Shown here: positions 33,218 through 41,331 of the stretch, piece after piece | Numbering within the stretch: the first letter of the stretch is position 1 | Layout: each line of letters starts with the position of its first letter | Source: Nocardioides sp. QY071 | GTDB taxonomy: Bacteria; Actinomycetota; Actinomycetes; Propionibacteriales; Nocardioidaceae | Assembly (NCBI RefSeq): GCF_029961765.1 | Contig: NZ_CP124681.1 | Span: 4,402,001 to 4,466,000 of the forward strand | Length of the DNA: 64,000 bases | Direction of reading: 5' to 3' | Notes under the pieces: generated by a model | The model's input: only the letters and a program-made list of their open reading frames with translations | Told to the model about the DNA's origin: nothing | Database searches by the model: none | Made by a program: the position numbers and the translations under genes

Positions 33218-33814
33218 TCAGGCCTTGCTGTCTGACGTGCTGTCTGGCGTGCTGTCGGGCGTGCTGCCGGACGTGCTGTCGGGGGTGCCGTCGGCCCGGC
33301 CGGACCGGACGACGTACTCGTGGACGATGGCGTCGACCGACTGGTCGACGTCGATGACGAGGCCGGCCTCGTCGGGACCCAGCGGCTCGAGCGTGTCGAA
33401 CTGCGAGTCCAGCAACGAGGCCGGCATGAAGTGGCCAGGACGACTGGCCTGGCGCCGCGCGATGACCTCGCGGGTGCCGTGCAGGTGGACGAAGGTGACC
33501 CGCGGCGCGTGGGCGCGCAGCCGGTCGCGGTAGGCCACCTTGAGTGCCGAGCAGCTGATCACGCCGCCCCGGTCGTCGTGCTCGTCGAGCCACCGGCCGA
33601 TGGCCTCGAGCCACGGGATCCGGTCGTCGTCGTCGAGCGGGACGCCGGCGGTCATCTTGGCGATGTTGGCGGGCGGGTGGAAGTCGTCGGCGTCGCCGAA
33701 CGGGACGCCGAGCCGTTGCGCGATGGCCGCGCCCACGGTCGACTTGCCCGAGCCGGAGACCCCCATGACGACGAGGAGTGCGGTCGGCCTACCGTCGGTG
33801 CGGGTGCTGCTCAT
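33218..33814 (-). CDS. gntK: Gluconokinase
   Basis: 198 residues from ATG 33814, preceded by GGGAGG. The Walker A is GVSGSGKS, followed by DADDFHPPANIAKM (the GntK substrate signature), SCSALKVAYRDRLR and RQASRPGHFMPASLL. It phosphorylates gluconate to 6-phosphogluconate for the pentose phosphate or Entner-Doudoroff routes. The last ~22 residues are a Ser/Thr/Asp/Pro repeat (TPDSTSGSTPDSTPDSTSDS) encoded by a 12-bp tandem repeat and not part of the GntK fold. Confidence 0.95.
   Translation of the reverse strand: MSSTRTDGRPTALLVVMGVSGSGKSTVGAAIAQRLGVPFGDADDFHPPANIAKMTAGVPLDDDDRIPWLEAIGRWLDEHDDRGGVISCSALKVAYRDRLRAHAPRVTFVHLHGTREVIARRQASRPGHFMPASLLDSQFDTLEPLGPDEAGLVIDVDQSVDAIVHEYVVRSGRADGTPDSTSGSTPDSTPDSTSDSKA
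33226..33292. repeat. 12-bp tandem repeat in the 3' end of gntK
   Basis: Five units of TGCTGTCTGACG-like sequence at 33226, 33238, 33250, 33262 and 33274, plus a partial sixth, read on the plus strand. It encodes the Ser/Thr/Asp-rich tail of the kinase. Units differ at two to four positions, so copy number could vary by slippage. Confidence 0.8.
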
Positions 33815-33918
33815 GGGAACCTCCCGGTGATGTGCTGGCCGTCACAGTGTGCAGCGATTAATCTGCTTTTAACAAGATCCGTCCCAAAATAAATCTGATC
33901 TTTTCTGGAGGTGAGCCC
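33815..33918. promoter_or_regulatory. AT-rich divergent promoter/operator of the gluconate genes
   Basis: This 104-bp gap is markedly AT-rich for the window (33855-33905). Two direct repeats, AATCTGCTTTT (33858-33868) and AATCTGATCTTTT (33893-33905), lie between gntK and the GntR gene and are candidates for regulator sites. No perfect dyad is visible. Confidence 0.5.
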
Positions 33919-34644
33919 GTGGCCGCGCTGCACGACGACGTCCTCGACGCCCTCGGCCGCCGCATCGTCAGCGGCGACCTGGCCCCGGGCACGGTGCTGA
34001 CGCTCGACGACATCGACACCGAGTACGACGTGAGCCGCTCGGTGTCGCGCGAGGCGGTCCGGGTGCTGGCCTCGATGGGCATGGTCGCCTCGCGCCGCCG
34101 GGTCGGGCTGACCGTGCAGCCGCGCACCGGCTGGCAGGTCTTCGACCCCCGGCTGATCCGCTGGCGCCTCGACTCCGAGGACCGGGCCGCGCAACTGCGT
34201 TCGTTGGGCGAGCTGCGCAGCGGGTTCGAGCCGGTCGCGGCCGCGCTGGCCGCCGTACGTGCCACGCCGGAGCAGTGCGGCGCGCTGACCACCGCGGTCG
34301 GCGACATGGTGGTGCACGGGCGCGCCGGTGACCTCGAGGCGTTCCTGGCCGCCGACATCGTCTTCCACCGGGTGCTACTGGAGGCCTCCGGCAACGAGAT
34401 GCTGGCCGCGCTCGACGAGGTGGTCGCCGAGGTTCTCGCCGGTCGCACCCACCACCACCTGATGCCGGCCAAGCCCAAGGACGAGGCGATCGACCTGCAT
34501 GTCGAGGTCGCCCGGGCGGTCCGGGCCGGCGACGCCGTCGCGGCCCGGGCAGCGATGGAGACGATCATCTCGGAGGCGACCGACGCGGTCGTGTCGGACC
34601 CGGCGTCCTCGACTATCCTCGGAGGCGATGGAGACCACGCCTGA
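33919..34644 (+). CDS. gntR: GntR-family regulator (FCD/FadR subfamily) of gluconate genes
   Basis: 241 residues from GTG 33919, with GGAGGTG seven bases upstream. The N-terminal winged helix (LAPGTVLTLDDIDTEYDVSR, SVSREAVRVLASMGMV) is the GntR type, and the C-terminal half has FCD-domain metal-ligand positions (Asp/His-rich AADIVFHRVLLEASGNEML and HHHLMPAKPKDEAIDLHVEV). Divergence from gntK-gntT indicates a gluconate-responsive repressor of that operon. The stop overlaps the next gene by 17 bp. Confidence 0.9.
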   Translation: MAALHDDVLDALGRRIVSGDLAPGTVLTLDDIDTEYDVSRSVSREAVRVLASMGMVASRRRVGLTVQPRTGWQVFDPRLIRWRLDSEDRAAQLRSLGELRSGFEPVAAALAAVRATPEQCGALTTAVGDMVVHGRAGDLEAFLAADIVFHRVLLEASGNEMLAALDEVVAEVLAGRTHHHLMPAKPKDEAIDLHVEVARAVRAGDAVAARAAMETIISEATDAVVSDPASSTILGGDGDHA

Positions 34645-35260
34645 CCTCGCGAAGCTGATCACCCACCTGCAGGGCGAGGAGTACGACGTCTCCGAGCCGT
34701 TGCCCGGCGTCCTCCACGTCAAGGGCCGGTTCTCGAACCCCGAGCGGATCGCGCTGCGCGCTGCGGCCGACGCGGGCGACGTCCCGCTCGCCGTGTGGGC
34801 GACCAGCCACCACGACGACTGGGCCCTGGTCGCCTGGGACCGCCCCGAGCTGGTGACCATCACCCAGAAGGGCGCGACCCCGCAGCGCTGGCGGCACCGC
34901 CGCCCGCCGGCCACCCTGCGCCCCGACGCGCAGACCTTCCTCGAGGGCGCGTCGTCGCCGTTCGACATCGTCACCCGCCCCAAGCACCAGCCCACCGAGG
35001 CGGCGCGGGAGGTGCTCGGCCGGTTCGGCATCACCGAGCCGCCGCCCCCGGGCTGGATCCCGCCCGTCGTCGAGGCGCCGCCGGTGCCGGCGGTCCGCGA
35101 GAGCCGGGTCCCGGCCGCGACCGAGAAGGCCGCCCGCGCCCCGCGCGCGAGCAAGCCGAAGGCGCCCGCCAAGCCGGCCAGGCCCGAGCCGGTGATCGCC
35201 GTGTGCCCCACGTGTTTCATGGCACTGCCCGCCACGGGCGTGTGCGACAACTGCGGCTAG
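34628..35260 (+). CDS. Conserved hypothetical protein with C-terminal zinc ribbon
   Basis: 210 residues from ATG 34628, inside the last codons of the regulator gene. The first ~130 residues are a mixed alpha/beta domain with no motif I recognise. Next is a Pro/Ala/Lys-rich, disordered segment (KAARAPRASKPKAPAKPAR), and the protein ends in a CPTC-CDNC zinc-ribbon (CPTCFMALPATGVCDNCG). Zinc ribbons of this kind often bind nucleic acid or protein partners. Function unknown. Confidence 0.7.
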   Translation: METTPDLAKLITHLQGEEYDVSEPLPGVLHVKGRFSNPERIALRAAADAGDVPLAVWATSHHDDWALVAWDRPELVTITQKGATPQRWRHRRPPATLRPDAQTFLEGASSPFDIVTRPKHQPTEAAREVLGRFGITEPPPPGWIPPVVEAPPVPAVRESRVPAATEKAARAPRASKPKAPAKPARPEPVIAVCPTCFMALPATGVCDNCG

Positions 35261-35282
35261 GGAATTCCGCGATGCTCTGACC

Positions 35283-36371
35283 ATGAGCGACGCACCTGCT
35301 CCGGTCGGACTCCGCAAGCTGTCGAAGCTGGGCCTCGCGATCGCCGTCGTCGGCGCGCTGATCCAGCTCGTGCTCGGCGTCTACTACCTCGCCATGGCGC
35401 ACTCCCCCGCGCCCGACGACCTGCCGGTCGGCATCGTCGGGACCGCCCAGCAGCGCGCCCAGCTCACCACCGCGCTCGAGGAGGGCGGCGACTTCAAGGT
35501 CGAGGAGTACGACGACGCGGCCGGCCTGCAGCAGGCGATCCGCGAGCGCAGGGCGTACGGCGGCGTCGCGTTCGCCGGCCAGCAGCCGACGCTGTACGTC
35601 GCCACGGCCGCCTCGCCGTCGGTGGCCAACCTGTTCAGGTCCTCGTTCTCGAAGGCCCACCAGGACCAGGTCCAGACGCAGGTGGACCAGCTCGTCGCCG
35701 CCGGCCGGCCGGTGCCGGCCGAGACCGTCGCGCTGCTCGCCTCGGCGCCGCCGGTGACCGACGTCGTACCGCTGCCGAAGGCGGACAGCGCCGGCAGCTC
35801 CCTCGGCTTCGTCATCCAGGCTCTGTGCCTCGGCGGCTCGATCGCGTCCCTCGCGCTCGGCCGGCTGCGCGGGCTGACCCAGCGCTCGACCGCGCGCGGC
35901 CTGGGGCACGCGGCCCTGCTCGTCGTCTACGCGCTCGCCTCGGCGGGCGTCGCACTGATCGCCATGTCGCTGTTCGGGGTCGGCAAGGACGCCCACCACC
36001 TCACCCTGTTCGGCGGCCTGGCCCTCATCTCGCTGGCCGTGACCGCCTCGACCGCTGCCTTCGTGGCGCTCTTCGGTCCGGCCGGCTCGCTGGTCGGCGG
36101 CCTCTACTTCACGCTCGGCCTGATCATCTCCGGCTCCTCGATCGCGCCCGAGATGCTGCCGCGCGCCGGCAACGCCATCGGCCAGCTGCTCCCGCCGGGC
36201 GCCGGCGCGACACTCGCCCGTGACGCGATGTACTTCCCCGACGCATCGACGGTCCCGGCCTTCGTGGTCCTCGGCATCTACGCCGGCCTGGGCCTGCTCG
36301 TCATCCTGGTCACCAACACCGCGGCCAACCGCACCCGGTCGACACACCGGCTGGCGCGGGGCGAGGATTGA
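35283..36371 (+). CDS. ABC-2/YhgE-like membrane protein
   Basis: 362 residues from ATG 35283. An N-terminal helix (LAIAVVGALIQLVLGVYYLA) is followed by a ~150-residue extracytoplasmic domain beginning PVGIVGTAQQ, and then five to six helices, the arrangement of ABC-2-type permeases and YhgE/Pip-like proteins. There is no ATPase gene next to it. Helices contain GSLVGGLYFTLGLIISGSS, typical of the family. It may export a lipid or polymer or be a phage-receptor-like surface protein; specificity is unknown. Confidence 0.7.
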   Translation: MSDAPAPVGLRKLSKLGLAIAVVGALIQLVLGVYYLAMAHSPAPDDLPVGIVGTAQQRAQLTTALEEGGDFKVEEYDDAAGLQQAIRERRAYGGVAFAGQQPTLYVATAASPSVANLFRSSFSKAHQDQVQTQVDQLVAAGRPVPAETVALLASAPPVTDVVPLPKADSAGSSLGFVIQALCLGGSIASLALGRLRGLTQRSTARGLGHAALLVVYALASAGVALIAMSLFGVGKDAHHLTLFGGLALISLAVTASTAAFVALFGPAGSLVGGLYFTLGLIISGSSIAPEMLPRAGNAIGQLLPPGAGATLARDAMYFPDASTVPAFVVLGIYAGLGLLVILVTNTAANRTRSTHRLARGED

Positions 36372-36375
36372 CCAC

Positions 36376-36783
36376 GTGAGCGAGCCCGGCGGACTGCCCG
36401 AGCGCAACGTGCTGGGCGAGGCGCTCCAGCCCTGCGGCACCGACCCGATGACCGGCTTCTACCGCGACGGGACCTGCTCGTGCGGCCCACAGGACGTCGG
36501 CGTGCACGCCGTGTGCGCGGTGATGACCGAGGAGTTCCTGGCCCACCAGCAGGCGGTCGGCAACGACCTCTCGACGCCGCGGCCCGAGTGGCACTTCCCC
36601 GGCCTGCACCCCGGCGACCGGTGGTGCGTGGTGGCGGGGCGCTGGCTCCAGGCGTACGCCGACGGGGTCGCCGCCCCCGTCGTGCTCGCCTCGACGAACG
36701 CCCGGGCGCTGCGCCTGATCCCGATCGAGGCGCTGCGCGAGCACGCGGTCGACGTACCGGACGACCTGAGCGGGCTGGACTAG
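36376..36783 (+). CDS. DUF2237 family protein
   Basis: 135 residues from GTG 36376. The sequence matches the DUF2237 pattern throughout: RNVLGEALQPCGTDPMTGF, DGTCSCGPQDVGVHAVCAVM, TEEFLAHQQAVGNDLSTPRP, and GDRWCVVAGRWLQAYADG. Several conserved cysteines and histidines suggest metal binding, but no function is established. The stop codon TAG is shared in part with the convergent MarR gene (36780-36783). Confidence 0.9.
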   Translation: MSEPGGLPERNVLGEALQPCGTDPMTGFYRDGTCSCGPQDVGVHAVCAVMTEEFLAHQQAVGNDLSTPRPEWHFPGLHPGDRWCVVAGRWLQAYADGVAAPVVLASTNARALRLIPIEALREHAVDVPDDLSGLD

Positions 36784-37163
36784 CAGTCCCAGCTGCCCTC
36801 GAGCACCGCGCGGTGCGTGGGCAGCGCCTCGTCGTAGAGCCTCCGGCCGGCGTCGGTGAGGCAGACGAAGACGCTGCGCCGGTCCTGCTCGCAGGCCGAG
36901 CGCTCGACGAGACCGTCCTTCTCGAGGCGGGTGATCGCGCGCGAGAGGGCGCTCTGGCTGAGGTGGATGTCGCCGGCGAGATCGGCCATGCGGTACTTGC
37001 CGCAATTGGCGTCGACGACCCGGTCGAGGGTCTCGAACTCGCTCAGACCGATGCCGTGCTGGTCCTGCAGCGCCTTCTCGAGCGCACAGCTCACCGCCGC
37101 GTGGCGGTCCAGCAGCTGGCGCCACTCGGCGACCAGCGGACTCGCGACAGGGGCCTTCGGCAC
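36780..37163 (-). CDS. MarR-family transcriptional regulator
   Basis: 127 residues from GTG 37163. The winged helix spans YRMADLAGDIHLSQSALSR and AITRLEKDGLVERSACEQD with the wing RRSVFVCLTDAGRRLYDEAL. It is divergent from an MFS efflux gene, and a 27-bp dyad in between is the probable operator. MarR proteins usually release DNA on binding a toxic or phenolic compound, so drug- or metabolite-induced efflux is likely. The stop overlaps that of the convergent DUF2237 gene. Confidence 0.9.
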   Translation of the reverse strand: MPKAPVASPLVAEWRQLLDRHAAVSCALEKALQDQHGIGLSEFETLDRVVDANCGKYRMADLAGDIHLSQSALSRAITRLEKDGLVERSACEQDRRSVFVCLTDAGRRLYDEALPTHRAVLEGSWDC

Positions 37164-37192
37164 GCCTGCATCCTAGCCATCGGATGAACTTC

Positions 37193-37219
37193 ATGCAAAC
37201 GCATTATTTGCGCTTGCAT
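37193..37219. promoter_or_regulatory. 27-bp dyad, probable MarR operator
   Basis: ATGCAA-N-CGCA-N5-TGCG-N-TTGCAT: ten matched pairs around a 5-bp centre. It lies 30 bp from the MarR start and 30 bp from the MFS start, ideal for control of both. Further TGCAT/ATGCA pairs follow at 37223-37234. Confidence 0.75.
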
Positions 37220-37249
37220 TGAATGCACGTGCATGGAAGTGTGATCCCC

Positions 37250-38737
37250 ATGTCCTCGACGTCCCCCTCCCTCAACTCACCCGCGACCGGCGCGATCCGC
37301 TGGACCCGGCGTACCTGGGGCCTGCTCATGACCCTGTGCGTGGTCCTGTTCCTCGACGGCCTCGACGTCTCCATGATCGGCGTGGCCCTGCCCTCCATCG
37401 GCGCCGAGCTCGACCTGTCGACCTCGTCGCTGCAGTGGCTGATCAGCGGCTACGTCCTCGGGTACGGCGGCCTGCTGCTCGTCGGTGGCCGCACCGCCGA
37501 CCTGCTCGGCCGGCGCCGGGTCTTCCTGATCGCGCTGGCGGTCTTCGCCGCGGCGTCCCTGCTCGGCGGGCTCGTCAGCTCCGGCCCGCTGCTCATCGCG
37601 ACCCGGTTCATCAAGGGCCTGGCCGCCGCGTTCACGGCCCCGACCGGCCTGTCCATCATCACGACGAACTTCGCCGAGGGCCCCGCCCGCAACAAGGCGC
37701 TGTCGATCTACACCGTCTTCGGCGCCGGCGGCTACTCCTCCGGCCTGCTCTTCGGTGGCCTGATGACCGGCGTCGGCTGGCGCTGGACCTTCCTGCTGCC
37801 CGTGCCGATCGCGCTGCTCGCGCTGGCCGCCGCCTGGGTGCTGGTGCCCCGCGACGAGCCGGTCGAGGAGGGCGGGCACGACCTGCTCGGCGCCCTGACC
37901 TCCGGCGCCGCGATGCTGCTGCTCGTCTACACCGTGGTCTCCGCACCCGAGGTCGGCTGGGGCTCGGCCCGCACCGTGCTCTCGTTCATCGGGGTGGCCG
38001 CCCTGTTCGCCGCCTTCCTGACGATCGAGCGCCGGATCGCCCACCCGCTGGTGCGGCTCGGCATCCTGCGCAAGGCCACCCTGGTCCGCGCCAGCCTGGC
38101 GATCGTCGCGGTCGGCGGCTCGTACTTCAGCTGGCAGTTCATCGTCACGCTGTTCCTGCAGGACGGCCTCGGCTGGTCGCCTCTGCGGCTGGCGCTCGCC
38201 CTGCTGCCGATCGGCCTGATGGTCACCCTGTCGGCGGTCTTCTCCGACAAGCTCGTCGACCGGTTCGGCACCGGGCCGATCATCGCGGTGACCATGACCG
38301 TGATGGCGGTGGGCTACCTGCTCTTCACGCTCGGTCTCGACACCACGCCGTCGTACCTCGGCATGCTGCTGCCCACGCTGATCCTGATCGGCATCGGCTG
38401 GGTCGGCTTCCCGGCCATCAACATCTTGGCCACGAGCGGGATCGACGACGACGAGCAGGGCCTGGCCGCCGGCGTGCTGCAGACCTCGATGCAGGTCGGC
38501 GCGGCCATCGTCCTCGCCGTCACGACCGCGATCATCGCCTCCAACGCGAGCGGTACGACGTCGCCGGCCGCGGTGCTCGACGGGTTCCGGCCGGGCCTGG
38601 TGTTCGCCACCGCGGTCAGTGCCGCGGGCGCGCTCGTCGCGGTCGGCGGACTGGTGCTCGAGCGGCGTTCCGGCCGTCGTTCCCTGGCCGACGAGCCGGT
38701 CACCGAGGTCGACGCCGAGCTCGCGGGCGCGGCCTGA
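37250..38737 (+). CDS. MFS efflux transporter, DHA2-type (14 helices)
   Basis: 495 residues from ATG 37250 (ATG 37223 would extend it by nine codons). It begins with a Trp/Arg motif and LFLDGLDVSMIGVALPSIG, followed by the RTADLLGRRR loop of MFS motif A; about 14 hydrophobic helices are counted, typical of the DHA2 drug:proton antiporters. The final ~40 residues are a basic/acidic tail. The divergent MarR gene and shared operator suggest induction by an effluxed compound. Confidence 0.92.
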   Translation: MSSTSPSLNSPATGAIRWTRRTWGLLMTLCVVLFLDGLDVSMIGVALPSIGAELDLSTSSLQWLISGYVLGYGGLLLVGGRTADLLGRRRVFLIALAVFAAASLLGGLVSSGPLLIATRFIKGLAAAFTAPTGLSIITTNFAEGPARNKALSIYTVFGAGGYSSGLLFGGLMTGVGWRWTFLLPVPIALLALAAAWVLVPRDEPVEEGGHDLLGALTSGAAMLLLVYTVVSAPEVGWGSARTVLSFIGVAALFAAFLTIERRIAHPLVRLGILRKATLVRASLAIVAVGGSYFSWQFIVTLFLQDGLGWSPLRLALALLPIGLMVTLSAVFSDKLVDRFGTGPIIAVTMTVMAVGYLLFTLGLDTTPSYLGMLLPTLILIGIGWVGFPAINILATSGIDDDEQGLAAGVLQTSMQVGAAIVLAVTTAIIASNASGTTSPAAVLDGFRPGLVFATAVSAAGALVAVGGLVLERRSGRRSLADEPVTEVDAELAGAA

Positions 38738-38753
38738 CGGCTACCGTCACAGG

Positions 38754-39503
38754 GTGCGCATCCTCGAGAGCGGCCCCGAGACCGACGACCCCCTGACGCC
38801 GTACCTCGCGGTCGACCGGTCCCGCCCCCGCCACGAGTGCTGGGTGACCGGCCACATGGTGGCCGGCCTCGACGGCACCGCGGCGCGGGCGGGGCGGGTG
38901 GGCGCGATGTCGACCGACGCGGACCAGGTCCTGTTCCGCCGGATGCGCCAGATCGCCGACGTGGTCCTGGTCGGGGCGCAGACGGTACGCCGCGAGGGCT
39001 ACGGCCCGGTCCGGCTGGCCGAGGAGGCCCAGGCGGCCCGGGTCCTCCTCGGGCAGCAGCCGGTCCCTCCGGTCGCGGTGGTCAGCCGGTCCCTCGACCT
39101 GGACTGGGACGCTCGCGTGTTCGCCGAGGCCGACTCCCGCACCTACGTCATCACCTGCTCCGCCGCCGATCCCGAGCGGGTGGCGGCGGCCGGGCAGGTG
39201 GCGAGCGTCGTGGTCGCCGGCGAGGAGCGGGTCGACCCTGCCTGCGCCCTGCGCGCGCTGGCCGCACTCGGGCACCGGGTGGTGCTCTGCGAGGGCGGCC
39301 CGCAGTGGCTCGGAGAGATGGTCGCGGCCGACCGCCTCGACGAGCTGCTGCTGTCGGTGTCACCGGTGATCGGCGGTGACCCGCTACCGGTCTGCGTCAA
39401 CCCGCCCGGCGCCGAGCTGCGTCGGTTCCGACTCGGACACGCCATGGTCGAGGACGACGCGCTGTTCCTGCGCTACGAGCGCGCCGGAGGCCACCATGAG
39501 TGA
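38754..39503 (+). CDS. RibD-C/dihydrofolate-reductase-like pyrimidine reductase
   Basis: 249 residues from GTG 38754. The fold signature of the RibD C-terminal (DHFR-like) family is seen in HMVAGLDGTAARAG, RRMRQIADVVLVGAQTVRR, and VVLCEGGPQWLGEM near the C-terminus. It lacks a deaminase domain, so it is a stand-alone reductase using NAD(P)H, possibly on a flavin- or deazaflavin-related pyrimidine. The stop overlaps the next gene by 8 bp, an oxidoreductase that binds FMN, so a shared redox pathway is likely. Confidence 0.85.
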   Translation: MRILESGPETDDPLTPYLAVDRSRPRHECWVTGHMVAGLDGTAARAGRVGAMSTDADQVLFRRMRQIADVVLVGAQTVRREGYGPVRLAEEAQAARVLLGQQPVPPVAVVSRSLDLDWDARVFAEADSRTYVITCSAADPERVAAAGQVASVVVAGEERVDPACALRALAALGHRVVLCEGGPQWLGEMVAADRLDELLLSVSPVIGGDPLPVCVNPPGAELRRFRLGHAMVEDDALFLRYERAGGHHE

Positions 39504-40002
39504 GGACCCCTTCAGCCTGCTGATGGCATCGGCCGACCCGGCGCTGGTGGTGGTCACCACCTCGGCGCAGAACCACCGGGCCGGCTGCCTGGTCGGCTTC
39601 CACAGTCAGTCCAGCATCACGCCGGAGCACTACTGCGTGTGGCTCTCGAAGGCGAACCACACCTACCGGGTCGCGCTGCGCGCCCACCGGTTCGGCGTGC
39701 ACTTCCTCACGAGCGACGACCTGGCCCTCGCCGAGCGGTTCGGGACCCGCAGCGGCGAGGACGTCGACAAGTTCGCCGGCCTCGAGGTCGACCTCCACGA
39801 CGACATCCCACTCCTCCGCTCCTGCCCGAACCGGATGCTCGTCGAACGGATCACCCTGCTCGACGACGGCAGCGACCACGTGTGCCTCACCTCGCTCGTC
39901 CTGGACAGCTGGACCGACGGATCCTTCCGTCCGCTGCGGGTCTCCGACGCCGCGGGTCTCGAGCCCGGGCACGCCAGCGAGGAGCGCGCCATCCGTCCGT
40001 GA
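39496..40002 (+). CDS. Flavin-reductase-like, FMN-binding split-barrel protein
   Basis: 168 residues from ATG 39496. The sequence resembles the flavin reductase-like (FMN split-barrel) domain: ALVVVTTSAQNHRAGCLVGF, HSQSSITPEHYCVWLSKANH, and GVHFLTSDDLALAERFG. It starts inside the preceding reductase frame, so translation is probably coupled. Typical reactions are NAD(P)H:flavin reduction or FMN-dependent reduction of a small substrate; the pair may work in sequence. Substrate unknown. Confidence 0.85.
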   Translation: MSEDPFSLLMASADPALVVVTTSAQNHRAGCLVGFHSQSSITPEHYCVWLSKANHTYRVALRAHRFGVHFLTSDDLALAERFGTRSGEDVDKFAGLEVDLHDDIPLLRSCPNRMLVERITLLDDGSDHVCLTSLVLDSWTDGSFRPLRVSDAAGLEPGHASEERAIRP

Positions 40003-40026
40003 GTGGCGCGAGCCGTCGCCCCGCCC

Positions 40027-40473
40027 TCAGATCGTCGCGCGGACCGTGGCGCCGTCGACCGTCGAGGCGAGGTCGGCGATCGTCCGGCCGGACAGCGAGG
40101 CGCGCCAGGCCTGCTCCGCCTCGGCCATCACCTGGGCGACCCCGCACATCTGCCGGCACTGCTCCGGCGGCGCCGCGAGCTCGCCCTGCTGGCGGATCTC
40201 GGTGCAGCGGAAGGCGGGCTCCGGGCCGTCGATGGCGCGCACCACGTCGAGCACGGTGATGCCGGCCGGATCGCGGGTCAGTGCGTACCCGCCGTCGCGC
40301 CCCTCGCTCGGCTGGACGATCCCGGCCCGCGCGAGCGCCTGGAGGTGCTTGGCCAGGTAGGTCTTCGACACCCCGTGCAGCTCGGCGAGCCGGGCTCCGG
40401 GCAGCGGCCGGTCGGCCAGGCTCAGCACCACGCAGCAGTGGATCGCCCACTCCACACCGGCCGACAGCTTCAC
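40027..40473 (-). CDS. rsrR: RsrR-type Rrf2 redox regulator
   Basis: 148 residues from GTG 40473. It has an Rrf2 winged helix (MKLSAGVEWAIHCCVV, LAELHGVSKTYLAKHLQ, SEGRDGGYALTRDPAGI). The ligand set of Streptomyces venezuelae RsrR, a [2Fe-2S] sensor, is preserved in number and position: E8, H12, C90 and C110, with C106 besides. In S. venezuelae RsrR sits next to an NmrA-like gene it controls; the same partner lies upstream here, in the same direction, 34 bp away. Control by a dyad upstream of the partner is inferred. Confidence 0.88.
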   Translation of the reverse strand: MKLSAGVEWAIHCCVVLSLADRPLPGARLAELHGVSKTYLAKHLQALARAGIVQPSEGRDGGYALTRDPAGITVLDVVRAIDGPEPAFRCTEIRQQGELAAPPEQCRQMCGVAQVMAEAEQAWRASLSGRTIADLASTVDGATVRATI

Positions 40474-40507
40474 GCGCCCACCCTAGTGTCGGCGCCGGCT
40501 CCCGACC

Positions 40508-41257
40508 TCAGCCGCGTGCGGCCAGCCACTCGTCGTACGTCGTGGGTGCGAGCCAGGCGCCCGCGCCGGGCGTCGGCGTCAGCGCGGCGTCGTCGAGGAT
40601 CGCGCCGAAGTAGCCGGCCCTCGGGTCCGGGACGACGGTACGACGATCGCCGGTCGCCGCGAACCACCGCCGGACCAGCTCGTCGATGCCCAGCGGCTCG
40701 GGACCGGCGAGCTCGACGGTGCCCTTGACCGGCGGCGCGGTCACGACCTCGGCCAGGTGCCGCACGACGTCGGCTGAGGCGATCGGCTGCAGGTGGGCGG
40801 GCGTGGCGCGCACGGTGTCGCCGTCGGTCCCGGCGTCGGCGATGCCGGGCACGAACTCGAAGAACTGCGTGGAGCGCACGATCGTGAACGGCACCGCACC
40901 GTCGACGACGCCCTGCTCCTGGGCGAGCTTGGCCCGCATGTAGCCGGCGTCGGTGAGCCGGTCGGCGCCGACGATGGACAAGATGACGTGGTGCCCGACA
41001 CCCGCCTCGGCGCCGGCCTCGACCAGGTGGCGGGTCGAGTCGCGGAAGAACGCGAGCACGTCGTCGTCGGCCCACGACGGCGAGTTGGTCAGGTCGACGA
41101 CGACATCGGCGCCGGCGACGGCCGCCGCGACGCCCTCGCCCGTGGTGGTGTCGATGCCGGCCTCGCGGCCGAGCGCGACGACGTCGTGACCCTGCTCCTG
41201 CAGCCGGTCCCGCAGCTGACCACCGATCAGCCCGGCTCCGAAGATGACGATCCTCAT
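40508..41257 (-). CDS. NmrA-like NAD(P)-binding protein, RsrA-type partner
   Basis: 249 residues from ATG 41257, GGAGG six bases upstream. The N-terminal nucleotide-binding motif is GAGLIGGQL (GxGxxG), and the atypical SDR body (DVVVDLTNSPSW, HVILSIVGADRL) is followed by an active-site-like YMRAKLAQE and substrate region STQFFEF. NmrA-like proteins bind or reduce dinucleotides and often read cellular redox state. It is co-oriented with the RsrR gene, and a perfect 22-4-22 dyad lies just ahead of the ribosome site, so it should be strongly regulated. Confidence 0.88.
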   Translation of the reverse strand: MRIVIFGAGLIGGQLRDRLQEQGHDVVALGREAGIDTTTGEGVAAAVAGADVVVDLTNSPSWADDDVLAFFRDSTRHLVEAGAEAGVGHHVILSIVGADRLTDAGYMRAKLAQEQGVVDGAVPFTIVRSTQFFEFVPGIADAGTDGDTVRATPAHLQPIASADVVRHLAEVVTAPPVKGTVELAGPEPLGIDELVRRWFAATGDRRTVVPDPRAGYFGAILDDAALTPTPGAGAWLAPTTYDEWLAARG

Positions 41258-41270
41258 GGCATGCCTCCAA

Positions 41271-41318
41271 ACGTGGATAGTGTTTGTCCGAGATTACTCG
41301 GACAAACACTATCCACGT
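41271..41318. promoter_or_regulatory. Perfect 22-bp inverted repeat with 4-bp centre, probable RsrR operator
   Basis: Arms 41271-41292 and 41297-41318 are exact reverse complements (22 of 22) around ATTA; the arm begins ACGTGGATAGTGTTTG and ends TCCGAG. It ends 13 bp before the ATG of the NmrA-like gene, overlapping the expected promoter/leader. Each arm holds a partial dyad (GGATAG...TTGTCC), so two dimers could bind. It also lies 14 bp beyond the stop of the gene at 41332, so a terminator role is a possible second use. Confidence 0.8.
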
Positions 41319-41331
41319 CAAGGCCTGGCGA

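Noticed and set aside
41271-41318. The 22-bp dyad as a simple transcription terminator
   Set aside because: It lies 14 bp after the gene at 41332, so termination is possible. But it is not GC-rich, lacks a T-run on the minus strand and ends 13 bp before a regulated start codon, next to a gene for a dyad-binding regulator. Operator is preferred.
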